A stretch of DNA of 64,000 bases. Origin: Lignipirellula cremea. Its GTDB lineage: Bacteria > Planctomycetota > Planctomycetia > Pirellulales > Pirellulaceae. The translations under genes and the position numbers were made by a program. Positions 25,341 to 34,509 of the stretch are shown here, in pieces (positions within the stretch are counted from its first letter, which is position 1; each line of letters opens with the position of its first letter). Below the pieces are notes generated by a model that saw nothing but the letters and a program-made list of their open reading frames with translations, had not been told where the DNA came from and made no database searches. The DNA lies in assembly GCF_007751035.1 (NCBI RefSeq), contig NZ_CP036433.1, forward strand, positions 1,655,001 through 1,719,000. Direction: 5' to 3'.

Positions 25341-26474
25341 ATGGATGCCGCCGACGCCGCGAGCCCGCCGACCTTTACTCCGCGACCTGGTGCGGCCGAT
25401 CCGTTCGCACTGCGACTGGTGCGCGAACTGCCGCACGACCGGGGCGCGCTGAGCTGCTGTTATGATCCCAGCGGACGTTACCTGTTCGCTGGCGCCCGGG
25501 ATTTGTTCGTTCATCGCTGGGACCTGGCTGCCGAGCCCCTGGTTCCGGAACCGCAGCCCAAGGCGAAAACGCCGCCTCTGCCGCAGGCTCCGGCCGACTC
25601 GCGGTTGCCGCTGGCGGGTCACGAAAGCTGGGTCGGCGCCATGCAGTTCCTGGCCGATGGCAAGCACCTGGCAACGGGCGATTTTGTCGGCCGGCTGATC
25701 GTCTGGCCCGCCCTGGAAGAACAGCCCGAGCCGCTGTTTTCCGTGGAAGCCCACCAGGGTTCCATCAGGGCGCTGGCGACCAGCCCCGACGGTGCGCTGA
25801 TCGCTACGGTGGGGAACGACCATGCGGTCCGCGTCTGGTCGGCGACGACCGGCGAGAAGGTGCTTGACCTGGTCGGCCACGATTGCCATGTCTATAACAC
25901 GGCCTTCCACCCCAGCGGCCAGGCCCTGGTATCGGCCGACCTGAAAGGGGTGGTTCGCCACTGGGAGATCCCCTCCGGCAAGCTGATTCGCTCGCTCGAC
26001 GCCAGCGTGCTGTATACGTGGAGCGAAAAGTATACGGTCGATGTCGGCGGGGTGCGTGGGATGGCGTTCTCGCCCGACGGCTCGCTGCTGGCCTGTTCGG
26101 GCTCCATTGGCGAGGACCGCGGTATCGCCATTCCCGGTTTGCCGCGGGTCCTGCTGCTGGACTGGGCGACGGGGAAAACGGTTCGCGAGCTGCAGGGACC
26201 GGTCGCCGATACGGGCTTTGCCTGGAGCGTGGTCTTTCATCCCGATCGGTTTCTCATCGCCTCGGGCGGCGCGCGGCGGGGCGGATATCTGTGGTTCTGG
26301 ACGCCCGACGCAGAAGCGTCGTTCCACCAGCATGCGTTCGCCCAGAAGGCGCCTGGCTTTGACCTGGCCCTGGCTCCCGACGGCCTGTCGCTGGCGGTCG
26401 CCAACCACGACGGCGTGCTGCGTTTGTACGAGATGTTCGTCGAACCGGAGCCGCCCGAGCCGCCCCGCAAGTGA
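25341..26474 (+). CDS. WD40 repeat beta-propeller protein
   Basis: The 377-residue protein consists of WD40-type blades such as HESWVGAMQFLADGKHLATG, HQGSIRALATSPDGALIATV followed by VRVWSATTGEKVL, and HDCHVYNTAFHPSGQALVSA. Later blades include VRGMAFSPDGSLLACSGS and FDLALAPDGLSLAVANHDG. About seven blades fit one propeller. I start at ATG 25341 (GAGAAG upstream) rather than the far upstream in-frame codon at 25074, which lies inside DUF1501 and encodes Arg-rich shadow sequence. No signal peptide is visible, so it may act in the cytoplasm or be exported by another route. It is third in the DUF1549-DUF1501-WD40 cluster, a recurrent planctomycete arrangement; a scaffold role is inferred. Confidence 0.9.
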   Translation: MDAADAASPPTFTPRPGAADPFALRLVRELPHDRGALSCCYDPSGRYLFAGARDLFVHRWDLAAEPLVPEPQPKAKTPPLPQAPADSRLPLAGHESWVGAMQFLADGKHLATGDFVGRLIVWPALEEQPEPLFSVEAHQGSIRALATSPDGALIATVGNDHAVRVWSATTGEKVLDLVGHDCHVYNTAFHPSGQALVSADLKGVVRHWEIPSGKLIRSLDASVLYTWSEKYTVDVGGVRGMAFSPDGSLLACSGSIGEDRGIAIPGLPRVLLLDWATGKTVRELQGPVADTGFAWSVVFHPDRFLIASGGARRGGYLWFWTPDAEASFHQHAFAQKAPGFDLALAPDGLSLAVANHDGVLRLYEMFVEPEPPEPPRK

Positions 26475-26514
26475 CTCGGCTGACGGGATCGTCCCAGCGA
26501 TTTCTCGCCCGCCT

Positions 26515-26596
26515 GTAGCCGAAGCCGCCCGACTTGGGGGGAGTATTCGTGGAGCAGCGGTCTTGGAGCGGCGGCCAAACTCTGGCGAGTTCGGCG
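26515..26596. repeat. Dispersed palindromic intergenic repeat, copy R2
   Basis: The left arm TGTAGCCGAAGCCGCCCGACTT and right arm AAACTCTGGCGAGTTCGGCG are partial inverted complements. GGGGGGAGTATTCG in the interior matches copy R1 (GGGAGGGAGTATTATG). Confidence 0.75.
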
Positions 26597-26774
26597 ACGA
26601 CATTCGGGAAAAGACCCCCCACAATCGAGAAGGCCAGACGTCTTCTCGCCATCCTGGCATGATGTCGGCGATTTCGGCCCGGCGTTTGCTACATTAGGAC
26701 TACGTTAGGAACTGTCCAGCAAGATCGCGTCCGCTGGGGGCCGGCGGCTGGCTACATCTTTTGTGGAATCCTTG

Positions 26775-27962
26775 ATGAAATCGTATCGTTGCTCGTGCGG
26801 AAACACACTTTTCTTTGACAGTGTGCGGTGTGTCGCCTGTGGGCTGGATTGCGGCTGGTGCGACGAGTGCCAGACGGTCAGCGCGCTGGTCGTTGGCGAA
26901 CCAGTTGTTAGCGAACCGGTCGCCGGGGAACCCGTCGCCACAGCAGCGGCCGGGCTGCGTTGTGCAAATCCGGATTGCGGCTGCGAGGTTCGCCTGTGCG
27001 AAAATCGGATAGATTATGCGGCCTGTAATGCTTACTTTTCTCCTAGCGACGAGGACATCGAGACCGAGGAAGGCCACTGTCGCAGCTGCCGGCTGACGAC
27101 CGATATTCCCGACCTGTCGATCCCGGGCAACCTGGAACATTGGAAGTCGCTGGAGGCGGCCAAGCGGCGGCTGCTGTACCAGCTGAACTCGCTGCACCTG
27201 CCCTACGATGCGTTCGACGAAGCCGAACCGCCGTTGTCATTCCAGTTCCTGGCCGACCAGCCCGACGAGCCATTCATGACGGGCCACGCCAACGGCGTGA
27301 TCGCGATCAATATTAAAGAGGCAATGCCGGTAGAACGGGAGGCCAGCCGTCTGGCGTTTGGCGAATTGCATCGCACGCTGATCGGACACTTTCGTCACGA
27401 GGTGGGCCACTATTTCTGGATGACGCTCATTGCCGAGAAAGACTACGCTGCGTTTGTCGAAGTCTTTGGCGACGACCAGGATCCGCCGTACAGCGAAGCG
27501 ATGCCGGCCTATTATGATCGCGACCCGGGCTTCGAATGGGCCGAGAACTATATCAGCCGGTACGCGTCCGCTCATCCCTGGGAAGACTTTGCCGAAACCT
27601 CGGCCTTTTATCTGGATATGTGCGGCGTGCTCGACACGGCCCGCTATCAAATGCCGCAGCAGTTCAAAAAATCGCCCACCAACAAGGAATCGCTGCTGTA
27701 CGACTTCGACGCGATGCTCGACGATTACCGCCGGCTGGGCGTGATCTTCAACGAGGTGAACCGCGCGATGGGCCTCACCGACCTGCTGCCGGAAGTCGTC
27801 TCCAAGCCGGTCGCCGAAAAGCTGCGTTACGTACACAAGATCTACGGCGAGCCTACCGCCCCGCTGCATCGCGTGAAAAAGCGCGGCCGCAAAGCAGTCG
27901 CCAGGCTGAGCAAGTCGGCCGCCGAAAAAACGGCGCCGATCAATCCGCCCGTTGCGTCGTAA
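26775..27962 (+). CDS. Zinc-ribbon plus putative zinc-binding metallopeptidase
   Basis: The 395-residue protein begins with a Cys-rich zinc-ribbon region (C6, C8, C19, C22, C26, C29, C32 in MKSYRCSCGN to CDECQ), followed by a second Cys cluster (LRCANPDCGCEVRLC). The catalytic motif H208-E-V-G-H212 lies in GHFRHEVGHYFW, and downstream acidic residues occur in WEDFAETSAFYLDM. The arrangement matches the putative zinc-binding metallopeptidase family (DUF2248-type). The C-terminal 30 residues are Lys/Arg-rich. A GTG four codons upstream is an alternative start. It is probably cytoplasmic; no substrate is known. It converges on mnmE. Confidence 0.9.
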   Translation: MKSYRCSCGNTLFFDSVRCVACGLDCGWCDECQTVSALVVGEPVVSEPVAGEPVATAAAGLRCANPDCGCEVRLCENRIDYAACNAYFSPSDEDIETEEGHCRSCRLTTDIPDLSIPGNLEHWKSLEAAKRRLLYQLNSLHLPYDAFDEAEPPLSFQFLADQPDEPFMTGHANGVIAINIKEAMPVEREASRLAFGELHRTLIGHFRHEVGHYFWMTLIAEKDYAAFVEVFGDDQDPPYSEAMPAYYDRDPGFEWAENYISRYASAHPWEDFAETSAFYLDMCGVLDTARYQMPQQFKKSPTNKESLLYDFDAMLDDYRRLGVIFNEVNRAMGLTDLLPEVVSKPVAEKLRYVHKIYGEPTAPLHRVKKRGRKAVARLSKSAAEKTAPINPPVAS

Positions 27963-28040
27963 CGCGTCCGGCAGGGAGGGGCGAACGACAACGCTATCCG
28001 TCAGTCGCACGCCGTTCCGTTCGAGCGTCGCTCGCTGCCG

Positions 28041-29435
28041 CTACTTGCCGATGCAGAAGCGGCTGAAGATCCGGTCAAGCAGGTCGTCGGTATACACGGC
28101 CCCAACAACGCGGCCCAGTTCCGCCAGGGCGGTGCGGATCTCGGCGGCCGTGAGTTCGTCCCCCCAGCCTGCGGCTGCGGTCTGGCCGGCGGTGGCTAAA
28201 CTGGCCGCGGCCAGTTCCAGGCTTTCGCGGCAGCGGCTGGCTGTGCCGGCGACCACGCCCGCTTCTCCGCTGGCCGCGGTCGGCAGCGCACTCGCGATCG
28301 CCTGCTTTAACTCCTCCAGCCCCGCCCCGGTGCGACTGCTGGTCAGCATTGCGCCGGCCAGCAGGGGATCGTTCCGCCTGGCTGCGGTGGGATCGGAGCT
28401 TGTGTTCCGGGGCGCCTGGTCTCCTTTGGTCAGCACCCGCAGACGCAGGGGATCGGGCTCGCTCAGCTGTTGTTCTTCCCAGGCATTTAGCGGCCGGCTG
28501 GAATCAAGACAGAACAGCCGCAGGTGGGCGTCGCCTGTTTGCCGCCGCATCTGTGACTGGGCCGCATCGGCCACGCCGGCGGCTGCATCCGCCTCAAAGC
28601 CAGCCGTATCAATCACCAGGCAGGACAGGCCGTGCAGGTCCAGGCGACGGGCCACATAGTCCCGCGTGGCGCCGGGAAGGGGCGACACGATCGCCGCCGA
28701 TTCGCCAGCCAGAGCATTGAGCAGGCTGCTTTTTCCCACATTGGGCCAGCCGGAAATGGCAATGCGGATCTCGCCCGGTCCGTCGCTCCGGGTGCGCATT
28801 TGTTCCGCTAACGCGGCGACCTGTTGCTCCCCTTCACGCAGTTGCGAGGTGAGCTGCTCGGTCGTGATGAATTCGATATCTTCTTCGACAAAGTCGAGGC
28901 CCGCTTCGAGGTCGGCCAGCAGATTCAACAGACGATCCCGCAGCTCCTGCAGAGGTTCCGCCAGTCCGCCCGCCATCTGCCGCAGGGCGACGGTCAGCTC
29001 GTTCTGGCTATCGGCATCGATCACGCCCAGCACGGCTTCCGCCTGCGTCAGATCGATACGGCCGGCCAGGAAGGCGCGCTGCGTGAACTCGCCCGGTCGC
29101 GCCAGGCGGGCGCCGCCGCGGCGTACGGCCGCCAGGGTTGCTTCCAGTACAGGCGGCGAACCGATCGTATGAATCTCCACCGATGGTTGCCGCGTGTAAC
29201 TGCGATCCGTCGGCCACACAAACGCCTGGCAAGGCGCGTCGCCCAGGGGATCACCCAGCGCTAGGGCTCCCTGCAGCACGCCCGCTTTGCGGAGCGTCGT
29301 CGGCGAAATTTCGCCCTGGAACAGATCCGCCAGGCAAGCGACGGCTTGCGGTCCGCTGATGCGCACGACTCCCCGGACCGCCCCGCCGGGGGCCGAAGCA
29401 ATCGCGGTAATCGTGTCGTCAAAGTCCATTCGCAT
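28041..29435 (-). CDS. mnmE: tRNA uridine-5-carboxymethylaminomethyl modification GTPase MnmE
   Basis: This 464-residue MnmE, with MnmG, installs the cmnm5 group on wobble uridine U34 of certain tRNAs. The N-terminal formyl-THF-binding domain spans 1-120 (DDTITAIASAPGGAVRGVVR, RPGEFTQRAFLAGRIDLTQAEA). The helical domain includes LDFVEEDIEF. The G domain has G1 GWPNVGKSS (229-237), G2/G3 GATRDYV and DTAGFE, and the protein ends with the diagnostic C-I-G-K (461-464), whose Cys is needed for modification. Two Met codons, at residues 1 and 3, both lack a strong Shine-Dalgarno sequence. mnmG is not in the window. Confidence 0.97.
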   Translation of the reverse strand: MRMDFDDTITAIASAPGGAVRGVVRISGPQAVACLADLFQGEISPTTLRKAGVLQGALALGDPLGDAPCQAFVWPTDRSYTRQPSVEIHTIGSPPVLEATLAAVRRGGARLARPGEFTQRAFLAGRIDLTQAEAVLGVIDADSQNELTVALRQMAGGLAEPLQELRDRLLNLLADLEAGLDFVEEDIEFITTEQLTSQLREGEQQVAALAEQMRTRSDGPGEIRIAISGWPNVGKSSLLNALAGESAAIVSPLPGATRDYVARRLDLHGLSCLVIDTAGFEADAAAGVADAAQSQMRRQTGDAHLRLFCLDSSRPLNAWEEQQLSEPDPLRLRVLTKGDQAPRNTSSDPTAARRNDPLLAGAMLTSSRTGAGLEELKQAIASALPTAASGEAGVVAGTASRCRESLELAAASLATAGQTAAAGWGDELTAAEIRTALAELGRVVGAVYTDDLLDRIFSRFCIGK

Positions 29436-29723
29436 CGCCGTCGCAGGTGGGAAGAAACCTCAGCCCCTTCATCCTACCGCACCGGCCTCTTTTCGGTTAG
29501 CTCCAGCGACAAAGCGGACGAAACCGTCCGGCAGCCCCCGACACAGAAACCGGCAGCATGGGATAGAATAAAGGCGATCGTCGCGACCCGCCGGGTTCCT
29601 TCCCCCGGGGCCGGGGGGACGGACGGGACCGACAGGATCGCTTTCTATCGTCGCCAACTCGTAATGCAGGACGATCCCTGACGCCGGAATTGGCGGGGGG
29701 CGGCCGGCAGTAAGGAATGCTTT

Positions 29724-30362
29724 GTGGCCAATAAGGAAATCCCCGCCTGGGTGCTATGGATCGGCGAGCACACACTGTTGTCGCTGCTGGGATGCATGAT
29801 CGTGCTACTGGGCGTGCCGGTCGCCGTGGTGGCGTATCTCGATTATCGCATTACGCAGATGGAGTCGAGCGCGATCGCAGTTCGCCCGCTGAATGAACCC
29901 AGCGGAGCCACCCCTGCCGATCTGCCAGCCACGATCGTCCGCGGCCAGACCGTTTATGTGCCGCTGTATTCGCACGTTTACGAAGGCGACGGCCAGCGTC
30001 TGTTGCTGGCCGGCACGCTCAGCATTCGGAATACCGACAGCGCCGCGCCCATTTCCATCAGCAGCGTGAAATACTACGACACGGAAGGAAAGCTGGTCCG
30101 CGATTTTCTGCCCGAAACGCTGCAGGTGCGTCCCCTGGGATCGACCGATTTCTTCGTCAAACAGCAGGATACGGCCGGCGGTTCCGGCGCCAACTTCCTG
30201 GTCGAATGGGTTGCTGATCGGCCCGTCCACCAGCCGATTATCGAAGCCGTTATGGTGGGGCGCAGCGGCTCGGGCATTTCCACCTTTGTTCGTCCTGGCG
30301 AAGTCCTGCTGGAACACATGCCCAGTGCGGATCCGCCTGCGGCGGAGCAGGCGGAAGATTAA
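29724..30362 (+). CDS. DUF3124 domain-containing membrane-anchored protein
   Basis: The 212-residue protein starts at GTG 29724, with TAAGGA about 7 nt upstream. A single N-terminal membrane segment (about 11-36, TLLSLLGCMIVLLGVPVAVV) precedes a beta-rich DUF3124 domain: RGQTVYVPLYSHVYEGDG, LAGTLSIRNTDSAAPISISS, YYDTEGKLVRDFLPE, FFVKQQDTAGGSGANFLVEW. The bulk probably faces the periplasm. The function of DUF3124 is unknown. It converges on the lipid kinase gene with a 7-mer tandem repeat between the stops. Confidence 0.9.
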   Translation: MANKEIPAWVLWIGEHTLLSLLGCMIVLLGVPVAVVAYLDYRITQMESSAIAVRPLNEPSGATPADLPATIVRGQTVYVPLYSHVYEGDGQRLLLAGTLSIRNTDSAAPISISSVKYYDTEGKLVRDFLPETLQVRPLGSTDFFVKQQDTAGGSGANFLVEWVADRPVHQPIIEAVMVGRSGSGISTFVRPGEVLLEHMPSADPPAAEQAED

Positions 30363-30407
30363 TTCGCAGGCCAAGACCCCCACTTCAGGATCTCGCCGCG
30401 ACACACA

Positions 30408-30470
30408 GCTAACAGCTAACCGCTAACCGCTAACAGCTAACCGCTATCTGCTAACCGCTATCTGCTAAGA
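30408..30470. repeat. Heptanucleotide tandem repeat (GCTAAC/GCTATC type)
   Basis: About nine consecutive 7-mers of the form (A/C/T)GCTA(A/T)C occupy this stretch between two convergent genes, degenerating only at the first base and the A/T position. The last copies encode the C-terminal LSR-stop of the lipid kinase on the minus strand. Confidence 0.85.
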
Positions 30471-31378
30471 ATATCGATGCCGGGCAGCAGGTGCAGCGGC
30501 AGGCTTTTAGGGAGCACTTCGAAGCGGAAAAAGTTGTCGTCCAGCGGTTCGCCGTCGACATTGACGTGAAGACCCGCGGGGGCGGTCACTTCCAGCCAGG
30601 GGGTGCGCAGACGCACCACGTGTTCCATATCGACGGAGTCGGGATCTTCGATCAGGTCGCCGACCAGGCTGAGAAAGTTTCCCCAGGGAACGTTGGGGAT
30701 GATCATCACATCAAGCAGGCCGTCGTCGAGCAGAGCTTGCGGAGCGACCTGGAAACCGCCGCCTGCCTGGCGTCCATTGGCGACGGTCAGGGCCAGCACC
30801 TCGCCTTTCCAGTTAAAATCGGGAGCGGAGACGGCGATTTCCTGGGGGACAATCGTCGAAGCATGGGTGATGCCGGTCAGGAAGTAGGCGAACCCGCCGA
30901 GCATGCGTTTGATTTCGGCGGGCGTTTCATTGGTGATCTCTGCTCCGTATCCGCCGCTGGCGACATTCAAGAACGGCCGGCCGTTGGCCAGGGCGACATC
31001 GATCAGCTGGGGTGGGTGCTGATGGATCAGCTGCAGGGCCGCCAGGGGATCGCGCACCGGCAGTTCGCACGCCCTGGCGAAATCGTTGGCCGTTCCCATG
31101 GCGACGACGCCTAGCGCCGTGGAACTGGGCCGGCGGTTGGTGATCAGCCCCTGCAGGGTTTCGTTTATCGTCCCGTCGCCGCCACAGGCAACCACGGTGG
31201 GACAGCCCATCTGGGCGGCCTCGCTGGCAAAGGCAGTGGCGTCGCCTGGCTCCCAGGTTACGCGTACACGGATCCGGGCGTCTTCAGCGCGTAAACGTCG
31301 CACGGCGTCGCGGATTACCTCGTCGTTTGCTTTTTCACCGTGCAGGGTAATCCATAAATCGAGGGGGGCGGGATCCAT
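30458..31378 (-). CDS. YegS/DgkA-type lipid kinase family protein
   Basis: This 306-residue enzyme has the diacylglycerol/sphingosine kinase catalytic signature: GGDGTINE (66-73), then GVVAMGTANDFARACELP in the nucleotide-binding region and LNVASGGYGAEITNETPAEI at the domain junction. The C-terminal beta-sandwich carries GGGFQVAPQALLDDGLLDVM. It resembles YegS/BmrU-type soluble kinases that phosphorylate a lipid alcohol; the substrate is not determinable. The final residues and stop codon are embedded in a heptamer tandem repeat, so its C-terminus may vary between strains. Confidence 0.92.
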   Translation of the reverse strand: MDPAPLDLWITLHGEKANDEVIRDAVRRLRAEDARIRVRVTWEPGDATAFASEAAQMGCPTVVACGGDGTINETLQGLITNRRPSSTALGVVAMGTANDFARACELPVRDPLAALQLIHQHPPQLIDVALANGRPFLNVASGGYGAEITNETPAEIKRMLGGFAYFLTGITHASTIVPQEIAVSAPDFNWKGEVLALTVANGRQAGGGFQVAPQALLDDGLLDVMIIPNVPWGNFLSLVGDLIEDPDSVDMEHVVRLRTPWLEVTAPAGLHVNVDGEPLDDNFFRFEVLPKSLPLHLLPGIDILSR

Positions 31379-31641
31379 AAGTCGATTGGTTTCTCAGGTG
31401 TCCAGAAGGCATGACGCGGCACACAACGGCAACGTAAATCCTTGCCAGATAGACGGGTAGAGCAAATTGGAGCGAATCCTGTTCCGAAAACAACGAAAAA
31501 GGATAAATGCTAGATTTCAGTCGTATTTACTTTTTTTCAGATTTTTCTTCAAAAAAAGGAGACATTTCCAGAAGAACAGTGTTCTATAGGATAGGAACTT
31601 GAGGGGCTCTTTCGAGGGAACAGAAGAAAGAAAGCATTGTG

Positions 31642-32682
31642 ATGAAGCCAACCCGAATAATCAGCGCAGAAGACTATCAATTGCAAGGCGCTTTTCAGGC
31701 TGTGCGCAGCCTGCTGCTCAGTGAGCGCTATGCCGACCGGCTTGATACCCCCTTGGGGTACTGGGCCTTGCCGAAAGACCGGCGTTTGCCGTTCGCATTT
31801 CTCGACCGCACCTTGAACGATATTTTGCACACTTCGTTCTCGGACCTGCAGGCGACGCCGGGCGTGGGACCCAAAAAAATCACGTCGCTGGTGAAACTGC
31901 TCGATCGCGCCTCGAAAGAGGAGCCGACCAACAGCAACGCCAATACGGTCGAAGAAGGCTGTCCTTCGGTCGTGGTGGACTCCAGTTTTGATCCGAGTAC
32001 GGTTTCGGAGCTGACCTGGCGAAAATGGCGCGATACGGTTCGCCAGGCGAACCTGGGGCATGTCCGCTTTGGTCGCCTGGCGGCCTCCTTGCGCGAGGCG
32101 CCTTCGGTCATCTGGGAGACGCCGCTGAAGTATTACCTGGATTATACGCTGAGTGAGATTCGCCAGTTGCGGGCCCACGGTGAAAAACGGGTGCGCACGG
32201 TGCTGGAAGTGTTCCACGCCATTCATCGCATCCTGGAGAACGCCCCCTGCGACCGTCGCTTGGCGATTCGTCTGGCTCCCTGGTTTGTGCCCGGGATTGA
32301 ATCCTGGATTCACCAGAAGCTGGAAACGGCCGAACCCGTGGACTGGGAAGAAATGCGGGAGCATCTCATTCAGCCGCTGCTGGATCAGATCGCTGTCGAT
32401 GGCGGACCCGACATGCGTGATCTGGCGGAAACCCGGCTGGGCATCGGAGAAACCTCGATCAACGTCCGTGAGCAGGCCCGCCAGCTGGGCGTGACCCGAG
32501 CCCGCGTTTATCAGCTCTTTGAAGAATGCGCCGCCGTGATGAAAGTGCGCTGGTACGAAGGCGGCCATCTGCTGGATACGCTTTTCTACCACGCTCGGAC
32601 CTGCGTCAGCTCCGAGAAAACGCTCGATACGCTGGACGAAATGCAGGAACTGCTCTTCCCGCGGCGTCGCGCCCGGCGCTAG
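31642..32682 (+). CDS. Planctomycete protein with helix-hairpin-helix-like and sigma-region-4-like segments
   Basis: I do not recognise a named family for this 346-residue protein. Visible features are a probable helix-hairpin-helix (LQATPGVGPKKITSLVKLLD, residues 69-88), a second HhH-like segment (EIRQLRAHGEKRVRTVLEVF, about 172-192) and a helix-turn-helix near 275-300 (NVREQARQLGVTRARVYQLF) that looks like sigma-70 region 4. It resembles in outline RNA polymerase alpha-CTD and sigma-4 modules joined together. No signal or membrane segment is seen. A DNA-binding role in transcription is my inference. A GTG directly before the ATG is an alternative start. The upstream 200 bp are notably AT-rich (31490-31590) and a strong terminator follows. 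Confidence 0.8.
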   Translation: MKPTRIISAEDYQLQGAFQAVRSLLLSERYADRLDTPLGYWALPKDRRLPFAFLDRTLNDILHTSFSDLQATPGVGPKKITSLVKLLDRASKEEPTNSNANTVEEGCPSVVVDSSFDPSTVSELTWRKWRDTVRQANLGHVRFGRLAASLREAPSVIWETPLKYYLDYTLSEIRQLRAHGEKRVRTVLEVFHAIHRILENAPCDRRLAIRLAPWFVPGIESWIHQKLETAEPVDWEEMREHLIQPLLDQIAVDGGPDMRDLAETRLGIGETSINVREQARQLGVTRARVYQLFEECAAVMKVRWYEGGHLLDTLFYHARTCVSSEKTLDTLDEMQELLFPRRRARR

Positions 32683-32702
32683 AGAACGCAGCGTGAGAGA
32701 AG

Positions 32703-32736
32703 AAACCACGCGACACGGCCTGGGTCGCGTGGTTTT
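32703..32736 (+). terminator. Rho-independent terminator after the HhH/HTH gene
   Basis: A perfect 12-bp stem AAACCACGCGAC / GTCGCGTGGTTT with a 9-nt loop runs into TTTT, 20 bp after the stop codon at 32682. Confidence 0.88.
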
Positions 32737-32777
32737 GGTGCGAGGGCTGCCGCGTCGTCACCACTGCAGACACAAAG

Positions 32778-32819
32778 AAAACCGGCCGCTAGCGGAATTC
32801 GCTGGCGGCCGGTTTTTTT
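32778..32819. terminator. Bidirectional terminator between convergent genes
   Basis: Arms AAAACCGGCCGCTAGCG and CGCTGGCGGCCGGTTTT pair with one mismatch around a short AATT-containing loop. The T7 run on the plus strand, and TTTTCTTT on the minus strand, suit termination of both the HhH/HTH gene and the desaturase gene. Confidence 0.88.
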
Positions 32820-32865
32820 ATCGGTCCCCTGCGAGTCGATCAGGGGCGTAAGTCCTTGGCTTGCC

Positions 32866-33918
32866 TCAGGCAGCGCGCTTGTTCGATGTGGGGTTTTGCA
32901 CCGGCCTGGTTTCTTCGACGGGAAGGGTGGTCGGTCCTCCCACGGCGTCGGGGTGATCGAAGCCGACAAAACGGTCTTCTTCCGGGCTCCAGAGTTTCAG
33001 CCGCAGGCATGACAGGATTCCCCGCAGGCCCAGCGTGGTCACGCCGGGAGACTGCAGCTCTTCCAGGGCGGCCATTGCTTCCGGCAGGCGATAGAACGGG
33101 ATGCGTGCGTTGAGGTGATGCACATGGTGATAGCCGATGTTTCCGGTCAGCCAGTTCATGAGCGGATTCATGGCGATATAGCTGGAAGAGTGCAGGGCCG
33201 CTTCCACATGGCTCCACTCGGACCGCGGTTTCAGCCGGGCGTCGGGATAGTTGTGCTGGGCGTAAAACAGGTACGCTCCCAGGGCCGAAGCCACCATGGA
33301 AGGGTACAGCAAGCCGAGCACCATCACATCGAGTCCGAACGATGCCAGGTAAGCCATCGCGGAAAAATGCACGACCATCGCCAGGCCCGCATCATAATGA
33401 CGGCGGGGGCTCAGCAGGAACGGCCGCAGGCACATGCCGATCAGGAACACGGTAAAGTAACCCAGCAGCATCGTCAGCGGGTGGCGAGCCGCGGCATAAG
33501 CGAACCGTTCGCCAAACGTCGCATTGGCGTAGGCCTGGGTCGTCATCACCGGGTAGGAGCCAATGTTGGCCCCGAAGGTTTTGGAGTTGTTTTTGTGGTG
33601 ATGGTCGTGCGAACGGATCCACACGCTGGACGGATTCAGCAAGAAAATGCCGTACCCCCACATGATGAGCTTCGCCAGCGGCGCTGTGCGCAAAATCGCA
33701 TGGTGCTGGTAGTCGTGGTAAATAATGAAAAGGCGAACGCTGACCAGGCCAGCAGCCGTGCTCGCTAGGATTCGAATCGTCCAGGGCAAATCATTGACGG
33801 CTAGCGCGACAAACGCGGCCAGAACCACCAAGGTCGACCACAGGTGCCACCAACTGACCCAGCGATTTTCACTGGCGAATTCTTTGCTGGCGACCAGCAG
33901 TTCTTTTGCTGTGCGCAT
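32866..33918 (-). CDS. Membrane fatty acid desaturase
   Basis: The 350-residue integral membrane protein has the three histidine boxes of the di-iron desaturase family: H68-DYQ-HH73, H104-DH-HH plus H, and a C-terminal GYHHVHHLN near residue 265. Hydrophobic spans surround them (LVVLAAFVALAV, LILASTAAGLVSV-like, LLGYFTVFLIGMCL, LDVMVLGLLYPSMVASALG). It would introduce a double bond into a fatty acyl chain using O2 and an electron donor, or act as a related hydroxylase or ketolase; regiospecificity cannot be read. The C-terminal tail (PVEETRPVQNPTSNKRAA) is hydrophilic. It is probably monocistronic, ending at the shared bidirectional terminator. Confidence 0.93.
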   Translation of the reverse strand: MRTAKELLVASKEFASENRWVSWWHLWSTLVVLAAFVALAVNDLPWTIRILASTAAGLVSVRLFIIYHDYQHHAILRTAPLAKLIMWGYGIFLLNPSSVWIRSHDHHHKNNSKTFGANIGSYPVMTTQAYANATFGERFAYAAARHPLTMLLGYFTVFLIGMCLRPFLLSPRRHYDAGLAMVVHFSAMAYLASFGLDVMVLGLLYPSMVASALGAYLFYAQHNYPDARLKPRSEWSHVEAALHSSSYIAMNPLMNWLTGNIGYHHVHHLNARIPFYRLPEAMAALEELQSPGVTTLGLRGILSCLRLKLWSPEEDRFVGFDHPDAVGGPTTLPVEETRPVQNPTSNKRAA

Positions 33919-34509
33919 CGACTCGCACCTCCATCCGTTGAAGAGCGCTAAGGGACATAATATTTAGTCGATTCACCGCGCTGTGCAGATTCGACAACTG
34001 GCCAAAGGTAGCCGCTTAACCAATCCTTGGTCTCGCCTGGCGTGCCAGCGAGCAGGGACTATACCGCCTGCCATGCCGACCTCCAAGGTCACTTTGCTAT
34101 CATTTCCCTCTCATCTAGCAAGTTTTCAACAGGTTACCGCAAAATCCAGTTAAACCATGGGCCTGCATCCCAACCGGTCACGCCCGCCTGGGGGTGAGCC
34201 TCCCTGAAAACCATCCGGATACCGATTCTCATTTGTCCATCAGGGGGGGTGCTGCCAGGAAAGTCTGGGATGCGTGTGCTGTTTTCGTGCGGCTTTGAAG
34301 CGGAGTCTTGTGCCGGTCGTCAGGGGAAGAGAGCGGTCAGAACCCGGCGAAGAGATGAGAGCCGATGAATTCTGGCCGCGACCCTCTTGTCGCTGCTCGC
34401 CCGATCGGTAATGATATGCGGTTTCCATCGACAAATTGGCCCGCGATCTGTTTTCAGAATCATTGCGGGTTTGGTATTTATCTTCTGCTGATTTTAGGGA
34501 GTGGCCTTC
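33919..34509. other. Long divergent intergenic region upstream of rpsD
   Basis: These 591 bp lie between the desaturase (minus) and rpsD (plus) starts. I see no protein gene, tRNA or clear hairpin series. An S4 autoregulatory leader could exist near rpsD but I cannot identify one. The frame open on the minus strand over 34240-34866 is antisense to rpsD and has no coding character. Confidence 0.45.

Noticed and set aside
30408-30470. Heptamer cluster as CRISPR or origin iterons
   Set aside because: There are no spacers, the unit is only 7 bp, and no dnaA boxes or AT-rich unwinding region adjoin it.
33919-34509. tRNA or small RNA in the gap upstream of rpsD
   Set aside because: No cloverleaf, no T-loop consensus and no strong hairpin could be found.
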